The notes beneath the pieces were generated by a model, which had not been told where the DNA came from, ran no database searches, and saw only the letters and a program-made list of their open reading frames with translations. Shown piece after piece: positions 18,468 through 26,471 of a DNA stretch of 64,000 nucleotides. The stretch comes from Tritrichomonas musculus (lineage: Eukaryota; Parabasalia; Tritrichomonadida; Tritrichomonadidae). Position 1 is the stretch's first letter, and every line of letters starts with the position of its first letter. The stretch is taken from positions 186,001 through 250,000 of the forward strand of contig JAPFFF010000056.1 in the NCBI GenBank assembly GCA_039105265.1, given 5' to 3'. The translations under genes were made by a program, and so were the position numbers.

Positions 18468-19460
18468 ATGTTATATTACAAGCGCCTACAACCAACCATT
18501 TTCGACTATACAGCTATTGAATTATCAGACAGTTCCAGTGAAGACCCAATTGATCTTGATACATTCGATAGGTACCAGAAGCAGCAACCGGTATCCCAGA
18601 GATTCGATGTTAATGGGAGTTTCACTCCCACCCGCATCTTCGATGTTGACGCGGCTATGAGTGAGGCCTATTCCAAGAATAGGGATAAAATCACGAATGC
18701 ATCCATAAGGCCAATCGCTAATGGGATCTATGCGTGGTACAATACTTTGAACATACTGGTTGCATCACAAGGCAAAGGTAAGAGCCATACAGTAATTCGC
18801 GATATCATTCAAATGAGTAGACTCAATAATGGGGGGTTCCACCTGATCGTGTATGTGAGTAAGAACGGTATTATAAATGATTCCACATTTGAATCTCAAC
18901 GCGAGCTCATCAACTTGCCCATTGAGGTCGTCGCTGATAGTAATGCAGAACGGTATTTGAAGGAGCTCGATCTATGGAAGGAGTTATATAACAAATATAG
19001 CTCAGTTGGGAAGGCTACAGTTGAAGCGTCAGCTGGAGCAGACTTGTCTGCGACCGAGTCCAAGCTGCAGCAGATGTTTGAGTTCCTCCATATCAGCAAA
19101 CTCGGGAAACCCAATGTACCACTCAACACCATAATCCTGTGCGAGGACTTCATTAAGAGCAAGCTGTTGAAGTCAGCATACTTCACAAACTATATCACCC
19201 AGTTGCGTCATAAGAACTCAATCGTATACATCAATATCCAGTTCTTCAAGGGTGTTCCAACCGATTACAAAAATAACTGCACATCATTCTTCATATTCAA
19301 TGGGTTCTCACGACAGAAACTCAATTATATATATCAGCAGGTGAGCATACCTTGTGAGTTCGAGGAGTTGTGGCAAAAATATAGGACCTTATCTGGACAT
19401 GATTTCATATTGGTGAACACGGTTGAACATGATATGCAAGTGGTGTACTCAAAGGTTTAG
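18468..19460 (+). CDS. Genome-packaging ATPase, FtsK/HerA type (element A)
   Basis: 330 aa. Acidic N-terminal tail, then Walker A QGKGKSH at residues about 101-107 and Walker B IILCED at about 222-227; after it SKLLKSAYFTNYITQLRHKNSIVYINIQF and FIFNGFSRQK, typical of the A32-like packaging ATPases of Polintons and related viruses. It would pump element DNA into capsids. It directly follows the membrane-protein gene and overlaps the convergent 159-aa gene by four bases. Confidence 0.9.
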   Translation: MLYYKRLQPTIFDYTAIELSDSSSEDPIDLDTFDRYQKQQPVSQRFDVNGSFTPTRIFDVDAAMSEAYSKNRDKITNASIRPIANGIYAWYNTLNILVASQGKGKSHTVIRDIIQMSRLNNGGFHLIVYVSKNGIINDSTFESQRELINLPIEVVADSNAERYLKELDLWKELYNKYSSVGKATVEASAGADLSATESKLQQMFEFLHISKLGKPNVPLNTIILCEDFIKSKLLKSAYFTNYITQLRHKNSIVYINIQFFKGVPTDYKNNCTSFFIFNGFSRQKLNYIYQQVSIPCEFEELWQKYRTLSGHDFILVNTVEHDMQVVYSKV

Positions 19461-19936
19461 GCAAACTCTGGGTCAGCATCCAATACCAAATCCTGATGCT
19501 TGCCGATGAATACATCAGGTTCTGCAATATCGTATTTTTCACGTAATTTGGCGATGAGATCCTTGGTATTTATATTGGTTCTCTCAATCGAGTAGTTGTA
19601 ATACGGACATTCCTTGTATTCGTGCTTTTCGGTATTCCCATTTACGAAGAACTCCTGCATGTTGACACTCAATTTGCGTCTACTATTGGATGTCAATTTG
19701 ACGAATTCGAGGTTCATCTCCTTGAGCTTATTAGGGTAGAATCTAATGGTTTCAGTATCATTCTGGAGTGATACATATAGGACCTTCGCGAGGTACAATG
19801 AGTTCTTCAAGTTGAATGGGAACTTGTCACATAATATCGCGAAATTGCATTGTGCAAATTCATCAGGCTTTGGCAATAGGGCTACTAGTGTGTTGATGTA
19901 TTCGTAGACATTGAGGTGGTTTGGAGTGGCTTCCAT
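19457..19936 (-). CDS. Conserved 159-aa protein at the element end (element A)
   Basis: Homologue of the 152-aa protein of B, which also lies beside the ATPase gene. Shared segments: VYEYINTLVALL-type start, AKVLYVSLQNDTETIRFYP, EFFVNGNTEK, YYNYSIER and LREKYDIAEP. No known domain is recognised; it does not show the catalytic pattern of the adenain-like protease found in many Polintons. Confidence 0.75.
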   Translation of the reverse strand: MEATPNHLNVYEYINTLVALLPKPDEFAQCNFAILCDKFPFNLKNSLYLAKVLYVSLQNDTETIRFYPNKLKEMNLEFVKLTSNSRRKLSVNMQEFFVNGNTEKHEYKECPYYNYSIERTNINTKDLIAKLREKYDIAEPDVFIGKHQDLVLDADPEFA

Positions 19937-20304
19937 TTGGGATGCGATAAAAAATCAATATTCAAATATAAAATAGGTTTTCCCAAATTCATCTGAGTTC
20001 CCAAATATGGAATATTTTTGTCTGTTATGGTCTGTGTCGCCATCGGAACGTTCCATAGGTGTTCCCATCGGTCTGCTCCATAGGTGGTCCCATAGGTGGT
20101 CCATAGGTGGGCTATTTTCGGAATTTGTATGGGCCCGAATATGGGCGTTTTATAAGCGTTTTGGGGAGGTATGCAGTATGTGGATTTTGAATATTGACCC
20201 GAATATGGGCCATTTTTGGAATTTATGGGGCCCAAATATGGGCCATTTAAAGGCGTTTTTGGGTGGGATTTATCTGGTCCCGATTCGGAACACACATCAC
20301 TACT
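19937..20304. repeat. Gene-free subterminal region and right end of element A
   Basis: No gene is seen. The stretch holds about five tandem copies of a CCATAGGTGGTCC-type unit (20050-20112), palindromes such as GGGCCCAAATATGGGCC and CCCGAATATGGGC, and repeated GGGCGTTTT or AGGCGTTTT blocks. It ends in ACACACATCACTACT. Subterminal repeats next to the terminal repeat are common in elements replicated from their ends. An open frame across it reflects the repeats only. Confidence 0.6.
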
Positions 20305-20369
20305 CACCCCATATTTAGTGGTTATCTCCATGAAATCTGGGTCTGCGGGAAATCCCGTCGACCCCATAT

Positions 20370-20603
20370 TTAGTGGTTATCGCTTGATAATTCAGCGAGC
20401 TCATTCTCGAGTTTGGCGATCTTCTCCTTCAGACTATTGATATCCTCAATCAGTGATTCACGAACGGCTAGTCCATTGCTACCCAGCATACCCCCTTTGA
20501 TGTTATTGAGGTGGCCCTTATACATATAGCACTTCTCCTTGAGATCGTGTTTGATGCGCTTAAGCTCTGGAATCTCCTTCTTGTATTCACCCAATTCAGT
20601 CAT
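20370..20603 (-). CDS. Small coiled-coil protein, 77 aa (fragment E copy)
   Basis: Second copy of the gene at 14363-14596, identical except for one conservative residue (KIAKLEN for KVAKLEN). It remains open but is cut off from the rest of its element, so it is a passenger of fragment E. Confidence 0.75.
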   Translation of the reverse strand: MTELGEYKKEIPELKRIKHDLKEKCYMYKGHLNNIKGGMLGSNGLAVRESLIEDINSLKEKIAKLENELAELSSDNH

Positions 20604-20637
20604 TTAGATATGAAAAAAAGTGTTTTTTCAAGATTAA

Positions 20638-20781
20638 ATGTCGTATGAAGAACGCCGTGTATTAAGAGATTCAAATGGGCTCACGTATTTCAATCACCTG
20701 GAACGTCACATGCGAAATAGGCGAACTATGAGTTGTACCAAACCCACAGTCCCAAAATATGAAGATAAGGGGTGTGTCGTG
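20638..20781 (+). pseudogene. Small basic protein, interrupted copy (fragment E)
   Basis: Copy of the 75-aa gene at 14631-14858. The left terminal repeat of element C follows directly after it, so the gene is interrupted by that insertion. Confidence 0.8.
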
Positions 20782-20966
20782 AGTAGTGTATAGGTGGAGA
20801 TGGATGACGGTTTACGAAATTTTGAAATTGACTGATATTTAAATTTTTGATATTTCTTGAGTTGTGTTTCATTTATGTTTGTCAATCAATGAATGAAAGT
20901 CAATTGAGAGCCATTCGTGTGATGCAATCCATTGGACACAATACATGAATGAATATCAAAATGATT
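20782..20966. repeat. Left terminal inverted repeat of element C
   Basis: 185 bases, reading AGTAGTGTATAGGTGGAGAT at the outside; its reverse complement is found at 51511-51695 with no difference seen by eye. Confidence 0.92.
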
Positions 20967-21013
20967 TATTGATGATAACATGATTATCAAAATGATTTTT
21001 TATCACCAATGAA

Positions 21014-21996
21014 ATGTCTCTGATTTATATCACGAACGGTAAAGATTTAGCCACTGTCATCAATAGATACATCAGAAGATTAAACAAGGAATTGAATGCA
21101 AACATTTCAACGCTGTTGAGAGATACACAATCGATGAGACGAACGAGATTGAACAGGTATTTGATTGATAACAACTTTCTTGATTTTGAAGGGTCAACCA
21201 TCAACGATGATACAATCGGGGATTTCATCAATAGAATGAAACATGATGACAGTTATCTAAAAGGTTTCAAATATTCAATCAAACCAAACTCAGTTGACAA
21301 ATATGATTCATTTATGAGAACACATTTATCAAAACGATTCACTGAACAACATGATTCATCATCTGATGATGAACAAAAACAAAAGGAAAAACAAATCAAT
21401 GATAATATTAAAATCGCTCATGATGCACTCAACAATGCACTTCAATTAATCAAATCACAAAATCTATTACTCAAACCATTACCACCAAAGACAAACAAAC
21501 AACCAAAACGATACATTGATGAAAGATTCAATATTGAAAATCATGAATTGATTGAGTATTTAGATAAGTTTGGATTTAAAGGTTTTCATTCAAATCATGA
21601 TGAATATCTGTGTGTCAATGAACCTCATGACTTTGACAAAGCAATCAACAAACTCATTTACTTTGACAAATACGATGATGAATCAATCAAAGAAAGAACA
21701 GATAAAGACAACAAGAAACCAATCATCACATACTACTTCAACAAGCTAAAGTCGTTAGATGATGTTTATAAAGGTCTTGAGAAGATATTCAAAACTGAAA
21801 TTAAACCTTTCAAAATCAATACTCAAATGACAGGTGTCTTTGAAACACCAAAAGCTGATGATTATGAATATGAAGCTCGAGAGATTAAATGGTGGAATTA
21901 CAAAGGAGAGACACCCATCATTGTACGTTTACCAGAAGACATTGATAAAGTTAAACTGTATATTGAATCAAAGCTTCATGAATATCAAACATCAAC
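21014..21996 (+). pseudogene. polB: PolB of element C, 5' part, interrupted by element B
   Basis: Begins MSLIYITNGKDLATV. The N-terminal region matches that of the B and D polymerases: DNIKIAHDALNNALQLIKSQ, PPKTNKQPKRY, HDEYLCVNEPHDFDKA and KPFKINTQMTGVFE. It runs into the left end of element B at 21997. The target duplication ATCAAC is at 21991-21996. The rest of the gene lies to the right of B. Confidence 0.9.
21991..21996. repeat. Target site duplication of element B, left copy (ATCAAC)
   Basis: Six bases directly before the left end of B, repeated directly after its right end at 47233-47238. Six bases is the Polinton hallmark. Confidence 0.93.
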
Positions 21997-22183
21997 AGTA
22001 GTGTATAGAGAGTCTTTAGAGGAGTCAGAAGCACGAACTACTGATTTGATATAATATCATTGAGATTCATATGTTGTACTCAATGTTGTTTATCACATTC
22101 TCTTCAATACGCACAAACTACTTATTCATTTCTTTCAGTCCATCATGTCATCATTCAAGTGATAATTATTTTTTATTTTTTTC
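21997..22183. repeat. Left terminal inverted repeat of element B
   Basis: 187 bases; reverse complement at 47046-47232, no difference seen by eye. The first 12 bases, AGTAGTGTATAG, are shared with the repeat of C, which marks the common terminal signal recognised in both families. Confidence 0.93.
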
Positions 22184-22193
22184 CACACTAAAA

Positions 22194-22916
22194 ATGAGCG
22201 AAGCATTAAGTACTATGAAAGCTAACATTATTGAAAACCACAAAAATAAGTTTTATACATCGTATATTCCAAAAACTGTTGATGCAACATATGATTTAGT
22301 TAAGCTATTGTTTGAAGAAAATAACTGTACAATCATCAAAACACCTAAGAATATATATCCAAGTTCGCTAATCTATTTTTATAAAAACTCTAATCCAACA
22401 CAATTATTGACTACTCATCTTGAAGATTTTGTTATTGATCCTATAAGAAGTGCTTATAAGAGTAAAAGTAAAATGAAATATGATATTAATCCCAATGGAA
22501 TTACGAAACTAGAAGAGTACAAAAATGATAAAATTGAAAAGAAACGATTAGCTAAAGAAAACAATTTGAGAGATTCAATGAAGCTAGAAGGTTGTGAATT
22601 ACTTGATAAATATGTTGATGGACGAACCAAAATACGATACTTATTTGAAGGACTGGAATACCAAACAACACCAACAAAATGGAATACAGGATATAGGGCA
22701 CATAAATCTAAATGCCCAAGATACACTCATGAACATATTGCACAATTATTTGCTAAAGAAGGTTGTGAATTGATATCACAATATGTTAATCAGAAATCAA
22801 AGTTAACATATAGATACAAAGATAGAAATTACCAAGTTGTATGGAATGATTGGAAATACTATAACACAAGACCTCATCTTGGAAATAACAAAACATATTT
22901 TGATTATGAACCATAA
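22194..22916 (+). CDS. End gene with two DUF723-like repeats, 240 aa (element B)
   Basis: Start taken at 22194 (MSEALSTMKAN), just after the terminal repeat; an upstream in-frame ATG lies inside the repeat. The first 110 residues (NNCTIIKTPKN, YFYKNSNP, HLEDFVIDP) resemble the 119-aa protein at the left end of element D. Two repeats follow, EGCELLDKYVDGRTKIRYLF and EGCELISQYVNQKSKLTYRY, each ending in a W-containing segment. This looks like the phage and giant-virus DUF723-type repeat, often linked to DNA-binding or homing proteins. Role unknown. Confidence 0.7.
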   Translation: MSEALSTMKANIIENHKNKFYTSYIPKTVDATYDLVKLLFEENNCTIIKTPKNIYPSSLIYFYKNSNPTQLLTTHLEDFVIDPIRSAYKSKSKMKYDINPNGITKLEEYKNDKIEKKRLAKENNLRDSMKLEGCELLDKYVDGRTKIRYLFEGLEYQTTPTKWNTGYRAHKSKCPRYTHEHIAQLFAKEGCELISQYVNQKSKLTYRYKDRNYQVVWNDWKYYNTRPHLGNNKTYFDYEP

Positions 22917-22951
22917 GTTAAGTAAATCAAATATTTTTTTAAATTTTTATT

Positions 22952-22957
22952 TCATTA
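22952..22957 (+). promoter_or_regulatory. Initiator-like TCATTA motif
   Basis: TCATTA lies a few bases before the ATG at 22962. It fits the Trichomonas initiator consensus TCA(C/T)(A/T), which lies within about 20 bases of the start codon. Similar motifs precede the genes at 26472 and 53987 (TCATA), and 51925 (TCATTA) and 63388 (TCATT). Confidence 0.4.
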
Positions 22958-22961
22958 CAAA

Positions 22962-23420
22962 ATGGCTTGCAATAGCAAATCACTTAGAGTTTTCGAATAT
23001 ATCAACAATCTTATCTCACTATTGGAAAACCCTGATGATTTCAATAAATGTGATTTCACACTGCTTTGCGAAAAATATCCTATTATCAACAAATCGAGTT
23101 TTATTGCGAAAGTGTTATACATTTCACTACAAACACCGGATAAAACAATTAGATTCTACCCAGATAAAATCAAAGAAATGGGGTTTGAGCACGTCGTTTT
23201 AACATCAAATACAAGGAGAAGAATTAACTGTAATTCATTAGAGTTCTTTGTTAACGGTAATACAGAAAAGCAAGTATATAAAGAACATGAATATTATAAC
23301 TATTCTATTGAACGAATCAACAAAACAAACCACGATATGTTATTAAAGCTAAGAGAGAAATATGATATACCAGAACCAACAATATTTAAGGGTACTCATC
23401 AAAATATTGTATTAGACTAA
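22962..23420 (+). CDS. Conserved 152-aa protein beside the ATPase (element B)
   Basis: Homologue of 19457-19936 with FIAKVLYISLQTPDKTIRFYP, LEFFVNGNTEK and LREKYDIPEP. An initiator-like TCATTA stands just upstream. Convergent with the ATPase gene, 28 bases apart, as in element A where the two overlap. Confidence 0.75.
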   Translation: MACNSKSLRVFEYINNLISLLENPDDFNKCDFTLLCEKYPIINKSSFIAKVLYISLQTPDKTIRFYPDKIKEMGFEHVVLTSNTRRRINCNSLEFFVNGNTEKQVYKEHEYYNYSIERINKTNHDMLLKLREKYDIPEPTIFKGTHQNIVLD

Positions 23421-23448
23421 AAAAATATACTTTGAACACAATATTTTT

Positions 23449-24327
23449 TTACACACAACTAATAAACTCTATACTACCTTCTCGTGTGTTCACCAAGATG
23501 AAATCATGATTTTTCATACAACAATATCTCCTCCACAAATCTTCGAATTCAATTGGCATAACAACTTGTTGGTATATATAACCCATTTTCTGTCGTGAGA
23601 ATCCATTAAATATGAAGAAAGATGTACAATTATTCTTGAATTCCGTCGGTATTGCTTTAAAGAATTGAACATTAACATAGACAATAGAATGTTTGTGCCG
23701 TAATTGAGTGATATAATTGGTAAAATAAGCTGATTTTAATAGCTTTGATTTAATGAAATCCTCACATAAAATGATGGTATTTAGAGGACTTTTTGAGGAG
23801 TTCAACTGTGAAATACATAAAAAGGAGAGCATCTTATTTATCTTCTCTTCATCTAATCGAGCATTATTATTAACGTATTTATCATACAATTCTTTCCATA
23901 AATCAAGTTCTTTTAAGTAATTCTCAGCATTTGAATCAGATATGACTTTCACAGGAAGTTTAATCAATTCTCGCTGTGCTTCAAATGTTGAATCATTTAT
24001 AACTCCATTCTTACTAATATAAACAATTAAATGAGCAGCACCAGGGATTCTTGATATTTGAATAATATCACGCAATACAATATGAGATTTACCCTTTCCT
24101 TGAGCTCCAACAATGATGTTTAATGAATTATAATTTGCGTAGATACCATTAGCAATTGGTCTAATAGATTCACTCAATATCTTGGATTCATTTTTTTTAT
24201 ACGCTTTACTCATCTCAATGTCGATGTTAAAAAAGGGTTTTACCTGAGGTTCAGGAAATAGCTCTTCTGAATCACTAGAATCTGAAAAAAACACTGTCGA
24301 ATAATCAAACTTTGTAGGTTTAAGCAT
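23449..24327 (-). CDS. Genome-packaging ATPase (element B)
   Basis: 292 aa. Walker A GAQGKGKSH and Walker B IILCED, with SIRPIANGIYANYNSLNI before and FIKSKLLKSAYFTNYI after; the core is nearly the same as in A but the acidic N-terminal tail is shorter. It is read with the membrane-protein and 220-aa genes on the same strand. Confidence 0.9.
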   Translation of the reverse strand: MLKPTKFDYSTVFFSDSSDSEELFPEPQVKPFFNIDIEMSKAYKKNESKILSESIRPIANGIYANYNSLNIIVGAQGKGKSHIVLRDIIQISRIPGAAHLIVYISKNGVINDSTFEAQRELIKLPVKVISDSNAENYLKELDLWKELYDKYVNNNARLDEEKINKMLSFLCISQLNSSKSPLNTIILCEDFIKSKLLKSAYFTNYITQLRHKHSIVYVNVQFFKAIPTEFKNNCTSFFIFNGFSRQKMGYIYQQVVMPIEFEDLWRRYCCMKNHDFILVNTREGSIEFISCV

Positions 24328-24330
24328 TTC

Positions 24331-24462
24331 TTAGCAATAAAGTTTCTGTCGCATCTCTTCACTTAATTCAGGTGGTTCATCAGGTTTCAATGCTGATATT
24401 ATCACAAATAACTCCATAACATTAACAGCTAGAATCATACATAAAAGTATCTCACAAAACAT
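24331..24462 (-). CDS. Tiny membrane protein, 43 aa (element B)
   Basis: Start at 24462 (MFCEILLCMILAV). One hydrophobic helix, then DEPPELSEEMRQKLYC, matching the 49-aa protein of A. Three bases separate its stop from the ATPase start. Confidence 0.75.
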   Translation of the reverse strand: MFCEILLCMILAVNVMELFVIISALKPDEPPELSEEMRQKLYC

Positions 24463-24520
24463 TTTTCCTTCGAAAAAAAGCCTTACTAAAAGTAAGTCAT
24501 TTCTTATTAAGAAAAAGTAA

Positions 24521-25183
24521 TTAGCAACAATATTTGAGTGATATTGCGTATTTGACAAACTCTGTATAGACATGATTGTAGCAGTATTTTAGTTCTTCGG
24601 ATTTACCATCTTTAGTGATTAATATCTTATCAATCTTTATCAGTTTTGCAACACTAGCAACACAACAACCAGGTTCTTCATCTTCAATAACCAAATCAAC
24701 TTTATCACAATCTGTCAACAGCTTTATCATATCCATTAATAAGGTTGATTTACATACTACATAAGAGTTTACCTTTAATGGGTTATTCTCATACATCCCA
24801 ACAAGCAACTCCAAAAATTTGTTTTTCTTTTCAAGTGTATCCAACTCATTTCCTAAATCTGCAAAGGAACGTTCTACGTTCCCCACCAAAGGTGTTCCTC
24901 GGCTTCCAAAGGAAGACTCACCTACGGTGCTGTCTTGGGCAACACTGTTGGTTTGAGGTATGTATTGAGAAGCAAACCCCTCCTGTGAGGTCTGTGGTAT
25001 AGTAAAATTTACATTTTGTGGTTGTGGTGCGTTCCTCCCATCAAATGACGGTATTTGTGGATATGCTACTGCACTTCCTCTTTGAGGAGCTAATTTGATT
25101 TCTATATTTGTTTCTTGACTCTGTTTTACACTTGCATCGTTTTCTGAAGATAATATACGTGCTTTATTCATAATACTTGACAT
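24521..25183 (-). CDS. Conserved 220-aa protein (element B)
   Basis: N-terminus with NKARILSSENDASVKQ as in A; C-terminal half NKFLELLVGMYENNPLKVNSYVV and YNHVYTEFVKYAISL. The spacer between them carries a run of six short hairpins in DNA (24866-24979), so this variable linker appears to be a favoured landing place for such modules. Confidence 0.75.
   Translation of the reverse strand: MSSIMNKARILSSENDASVKQSQETNIEIKLAPQRGSAVAYPQIPSFDGRNAPQPQNVNFTIPQTSQEGFASQYIPQTNSVAQDSTVGESSFGSRGTPLVGNVERSFADLGNELDTLEKKNKFLELLVGMYENNPLKVNSYVVCKSTLLMDMIKLLTDCDKVDLVIEDEEPGCCVASVAKLIKIDKILITKDGKSEELKYCYNHVYTEFVKYAISLKYCC
24866..24979. repeat. Run of in-frame hairpins in the 220-aa gene (element B)
   Basis: In order: GGAACGT-TCT-ACGTTCC (24866-24882), CACC-AAA-GGTG (24884-24894), CTTCC-AAA-GGAAG (24903-24915), CACC-TAC-GGTG (24919-24929), CAAC-ACT-GTTG (24940-24950) and CCTC-CTGT-GAGG (about 24968-24979). 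Five of the six loops have three bases. All sit in the low-complexity spacer of the protein and keep the reading frame. Confidence 0.7.
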
Positions 25184-25210
25184 TTCAGTGCAAAAAAATC
25201 TCTGTACATC

Positions 25211-25441
25211 TTACTCTTTATTGGTTAATCTATCAAATTCTTTTTCGAGTTTGTGAACTTTCTCTTTTAAAGATTCAATATCTTCAATTAACGATTCTCT
25301 TACTGCTAATCCATTTGAGCCAAGCATACCTGATTTTACGTTATTGAGATGCTGTTTATAGTCGTAGCATTTCTCTTTTAGCGCTCGTTTGATTCTTTTA
25401 AGTTCAGGAATTTCCCTCTTATAATCACTTAATTCAGTCAT
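25211..25441 (-). CDS. Small coiled-coil protein, 76 aa (element B)
   Basis: Opens the MCP block: MTELSDYKREIPELKRIKR, SGMLGSNGLAVRESLIEDI, then a heptad helix. Same orientation towards its neighbours as in D and E. Confidence 0.8.
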   Translation of the reverse strand: MTELSDYKREIPELKRIKRALKEKCYDYKQHLNNVKSGMLGSNGLAVRESLIEDIESLKEKVHKLEKEFDRLTNKE

Positions 25442-25457
25442 TTATTTCAATACAAAA

Positions 25458-25691
25458 ATGTCTTTTCAACAGAGACGCACGATAAGAGATGATAAAAGAA
25501 TGAATTTCTACGATAGACTTCAATTGGAAATGCAAAAAGAGCGTACCAGAATCAATTCTGCACCTATAATCAAGAAGAGAGATTTGAAGGGAACTATAAA
25601 CCATGAAAAACCTCCAATAACTACAAAAAAACTCAACTATCATACATATTCTTTAAACCATTCAGTGGTCCCAATTAATAGGAAGATTTAA
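25458..25691 (+). CDS. Small basic conserved protein, 77 aa (element B)
   Basis: MSFQQRRTIRDDKRMNFYDRL start and SLNHSVVPINRKI end match the genes of A and D. Divergent from the coiled-coil gene; its stop lies one base from the stop of the convergent 148-aa gene. Confidence 0.8.
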   Translation: MSFQQRRTIRDDKRMNFYDRLQLEMQKERTRINSAPIIKKRDLKGTINHEKPPITTKKLNYHTYSLNHSVVPINRKI

Positions 25692-25692
25692 G

Positions 25693-26139
25693 CTACATAT
25701 TATTCATAGTATTAATATATTTAGCTATCTGATTCACAGTTGATGTTAGTTCTATTATTTTTTTCTCTGATTGCTCAATACGATTCACTAGAAGCTCATT
25801 CGCATGAATGCGCGATATCATCTGCTTAATCTCACCCTTCACACTTTCAATATCAGCTCTGATAACATCTTGTTCTAACTCTTTTAGGTCTTCCTTTTTA
25901 AACACTTTTTTTAGAAATATATCACCCCCAACTCTCTTATTTCCTTCTTTCGAACAATTCTTTTTTGTTATTCTATATTCAACACCATCGGGTGTAATAA
26001 TCTTATATACTTTATTGAGGTACTGTGTGGTGCGTCCATTCATCTCGTCCTTGTGCTTCTGGTAGAACAAATTAAATTCTTCGATGGATTTGAAGTTTTT
26101 TGTTTCTTCAGTTATTTCGTTAATTACTTCCAATTCCAT
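25693..26139 (-). CDS. Conserved protein with C-terminal coiled coil, 148 aa (element B)
   Basis: SIEEFNLFYQKHKDEM, TTQYLNKVYKIITPDG and EYRITKRN in the N-terminal half; heptad-type helix from about residue 95 (SVKGEIKQMISRI, INRIEQSEKKIIELTS-like). Matches the genes at 14855-15289 and 53170-53646. Confidence 0.75.
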   Translation of the reverse strand: MELEVINEITEETKNFKSIEEFNLFYQKHKDEMNGRTTQYLNKVYKIITPDGVEYRITKKNCSKEGNKRVGGDIFLKKVFKKEDLKELEQDVIRADIESVKGEIKQMISRIHANELLVNRIEQSEKKIIELTSTVNQIAKYINTMNNM

Positions 26140-26165
26140 TTATTTTCAAAAAAATTATTTTGTTT

Positions 26166-26420
26166 TTATTCTACTTCATTTATCAAGCTCTTACCAATTC
26201 TCATTCCTCTATCGACAACATTCAACCCTGTGTCAATTGCTCTTATAGTGTCTCCAATAAGAGGTATATCACCTAAAACAGGCTTTACCGCACTGGTAAC
26301 TCTTTTACCAATTTCAACAACTTTAGGAAGCGCTTTACCGACTTTAGTTGCAACATTCTTAATTGTATTGCCAACTGATTTAAAAGCATTTTTCATTTTC
26401 TTGAAGATTCCGATACCCAT
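26166..26420 (-). CDS. pVI-like amphipathic peptide, 84 aa (element B)
   Basis: MGIGIFKKMKNAFKSVGNT start, PVLGDIPLIGDTIRAID centre, and RIGKSLINEVE end. Divergent from MCP with about 50 bases between the starts, as in A and D. Confidence 0.7.
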   Translation of the reverse strand: MGIGIFKKMKNAFKSVGNTIKNVATKVGKALPKVVEIGKRVTSAVKPVLGDIPLIGDTIRAIDTGLNVVDRGMRIGKSLINEVE

Positions 26421-26471
26421 TGTTTTTATAATGAAAAAAGTCCTGTAATAAGTACTTTTTTTGTATCATAA

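Larger units (their letters stand above)
1..20304. mobile_element. Maverick/Polinton element A (right part; left end outside window)
   Basis: Gene content defines the family: protein-primed PolB, retroviral-type integrase, packaging ATPase and capsid protein in one array of intronless genes. The right end is placed at 20304 because the sequence there ends in CACTACT, the same terminus as elements B and C (their ends read AGTAGTG and CACTACT), and because the next base begins a fragment copied from the middle of a second A-type element. The partner inverted repeat lies to the left of the window, so the end is inferred. By eye the element is GC-richer than B and D. It looks mostly whole, with roughly three breaks in all, in the fibre-like gene and the minor virion gene. 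Confidence 0.85.
20305..20781. mobile_element. Fragment E of a second A-type Maverick
   Basis: Matches 14301-14774 of element A almost base for base, with a three-base length difference near 20345 and a few substitutions. It starts exactly at the end of A and stops exactly at the inverted repeat of C. It holds the palindrome cassette, the complete 77-aa coiled-coil gene and the first part of the small basic gene. Element C therefore interrupts E; A may also be inserted in E. Confidence 0.85.

Noticed and set aside
19457-19936. Adenain-like cysteine protease for the 159-aa and 152-aa genes
   Set aside because: Position by the ATPase was suggestive, but no His, acidic, Gln and Cys pattern common to both proteins was seen.
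19885-20367. 160-aa open frame across the right end of A
   Set aside because: It crosses the element border and is made of the CCATAGGTGG and ATATGGGCC repeats.
22071-22193. Longer start for the end gene of B
   Set aside because: The extra 41 residues are encoded mostly by the terminal inverted repeat, and the stretch is hydrophobic by chance.
24866-24979. CRISPR-like array from the run of hairpins
   Set aside because: Hairpins differ in sequence, have no regular spacer length and lie inside a coding linker.
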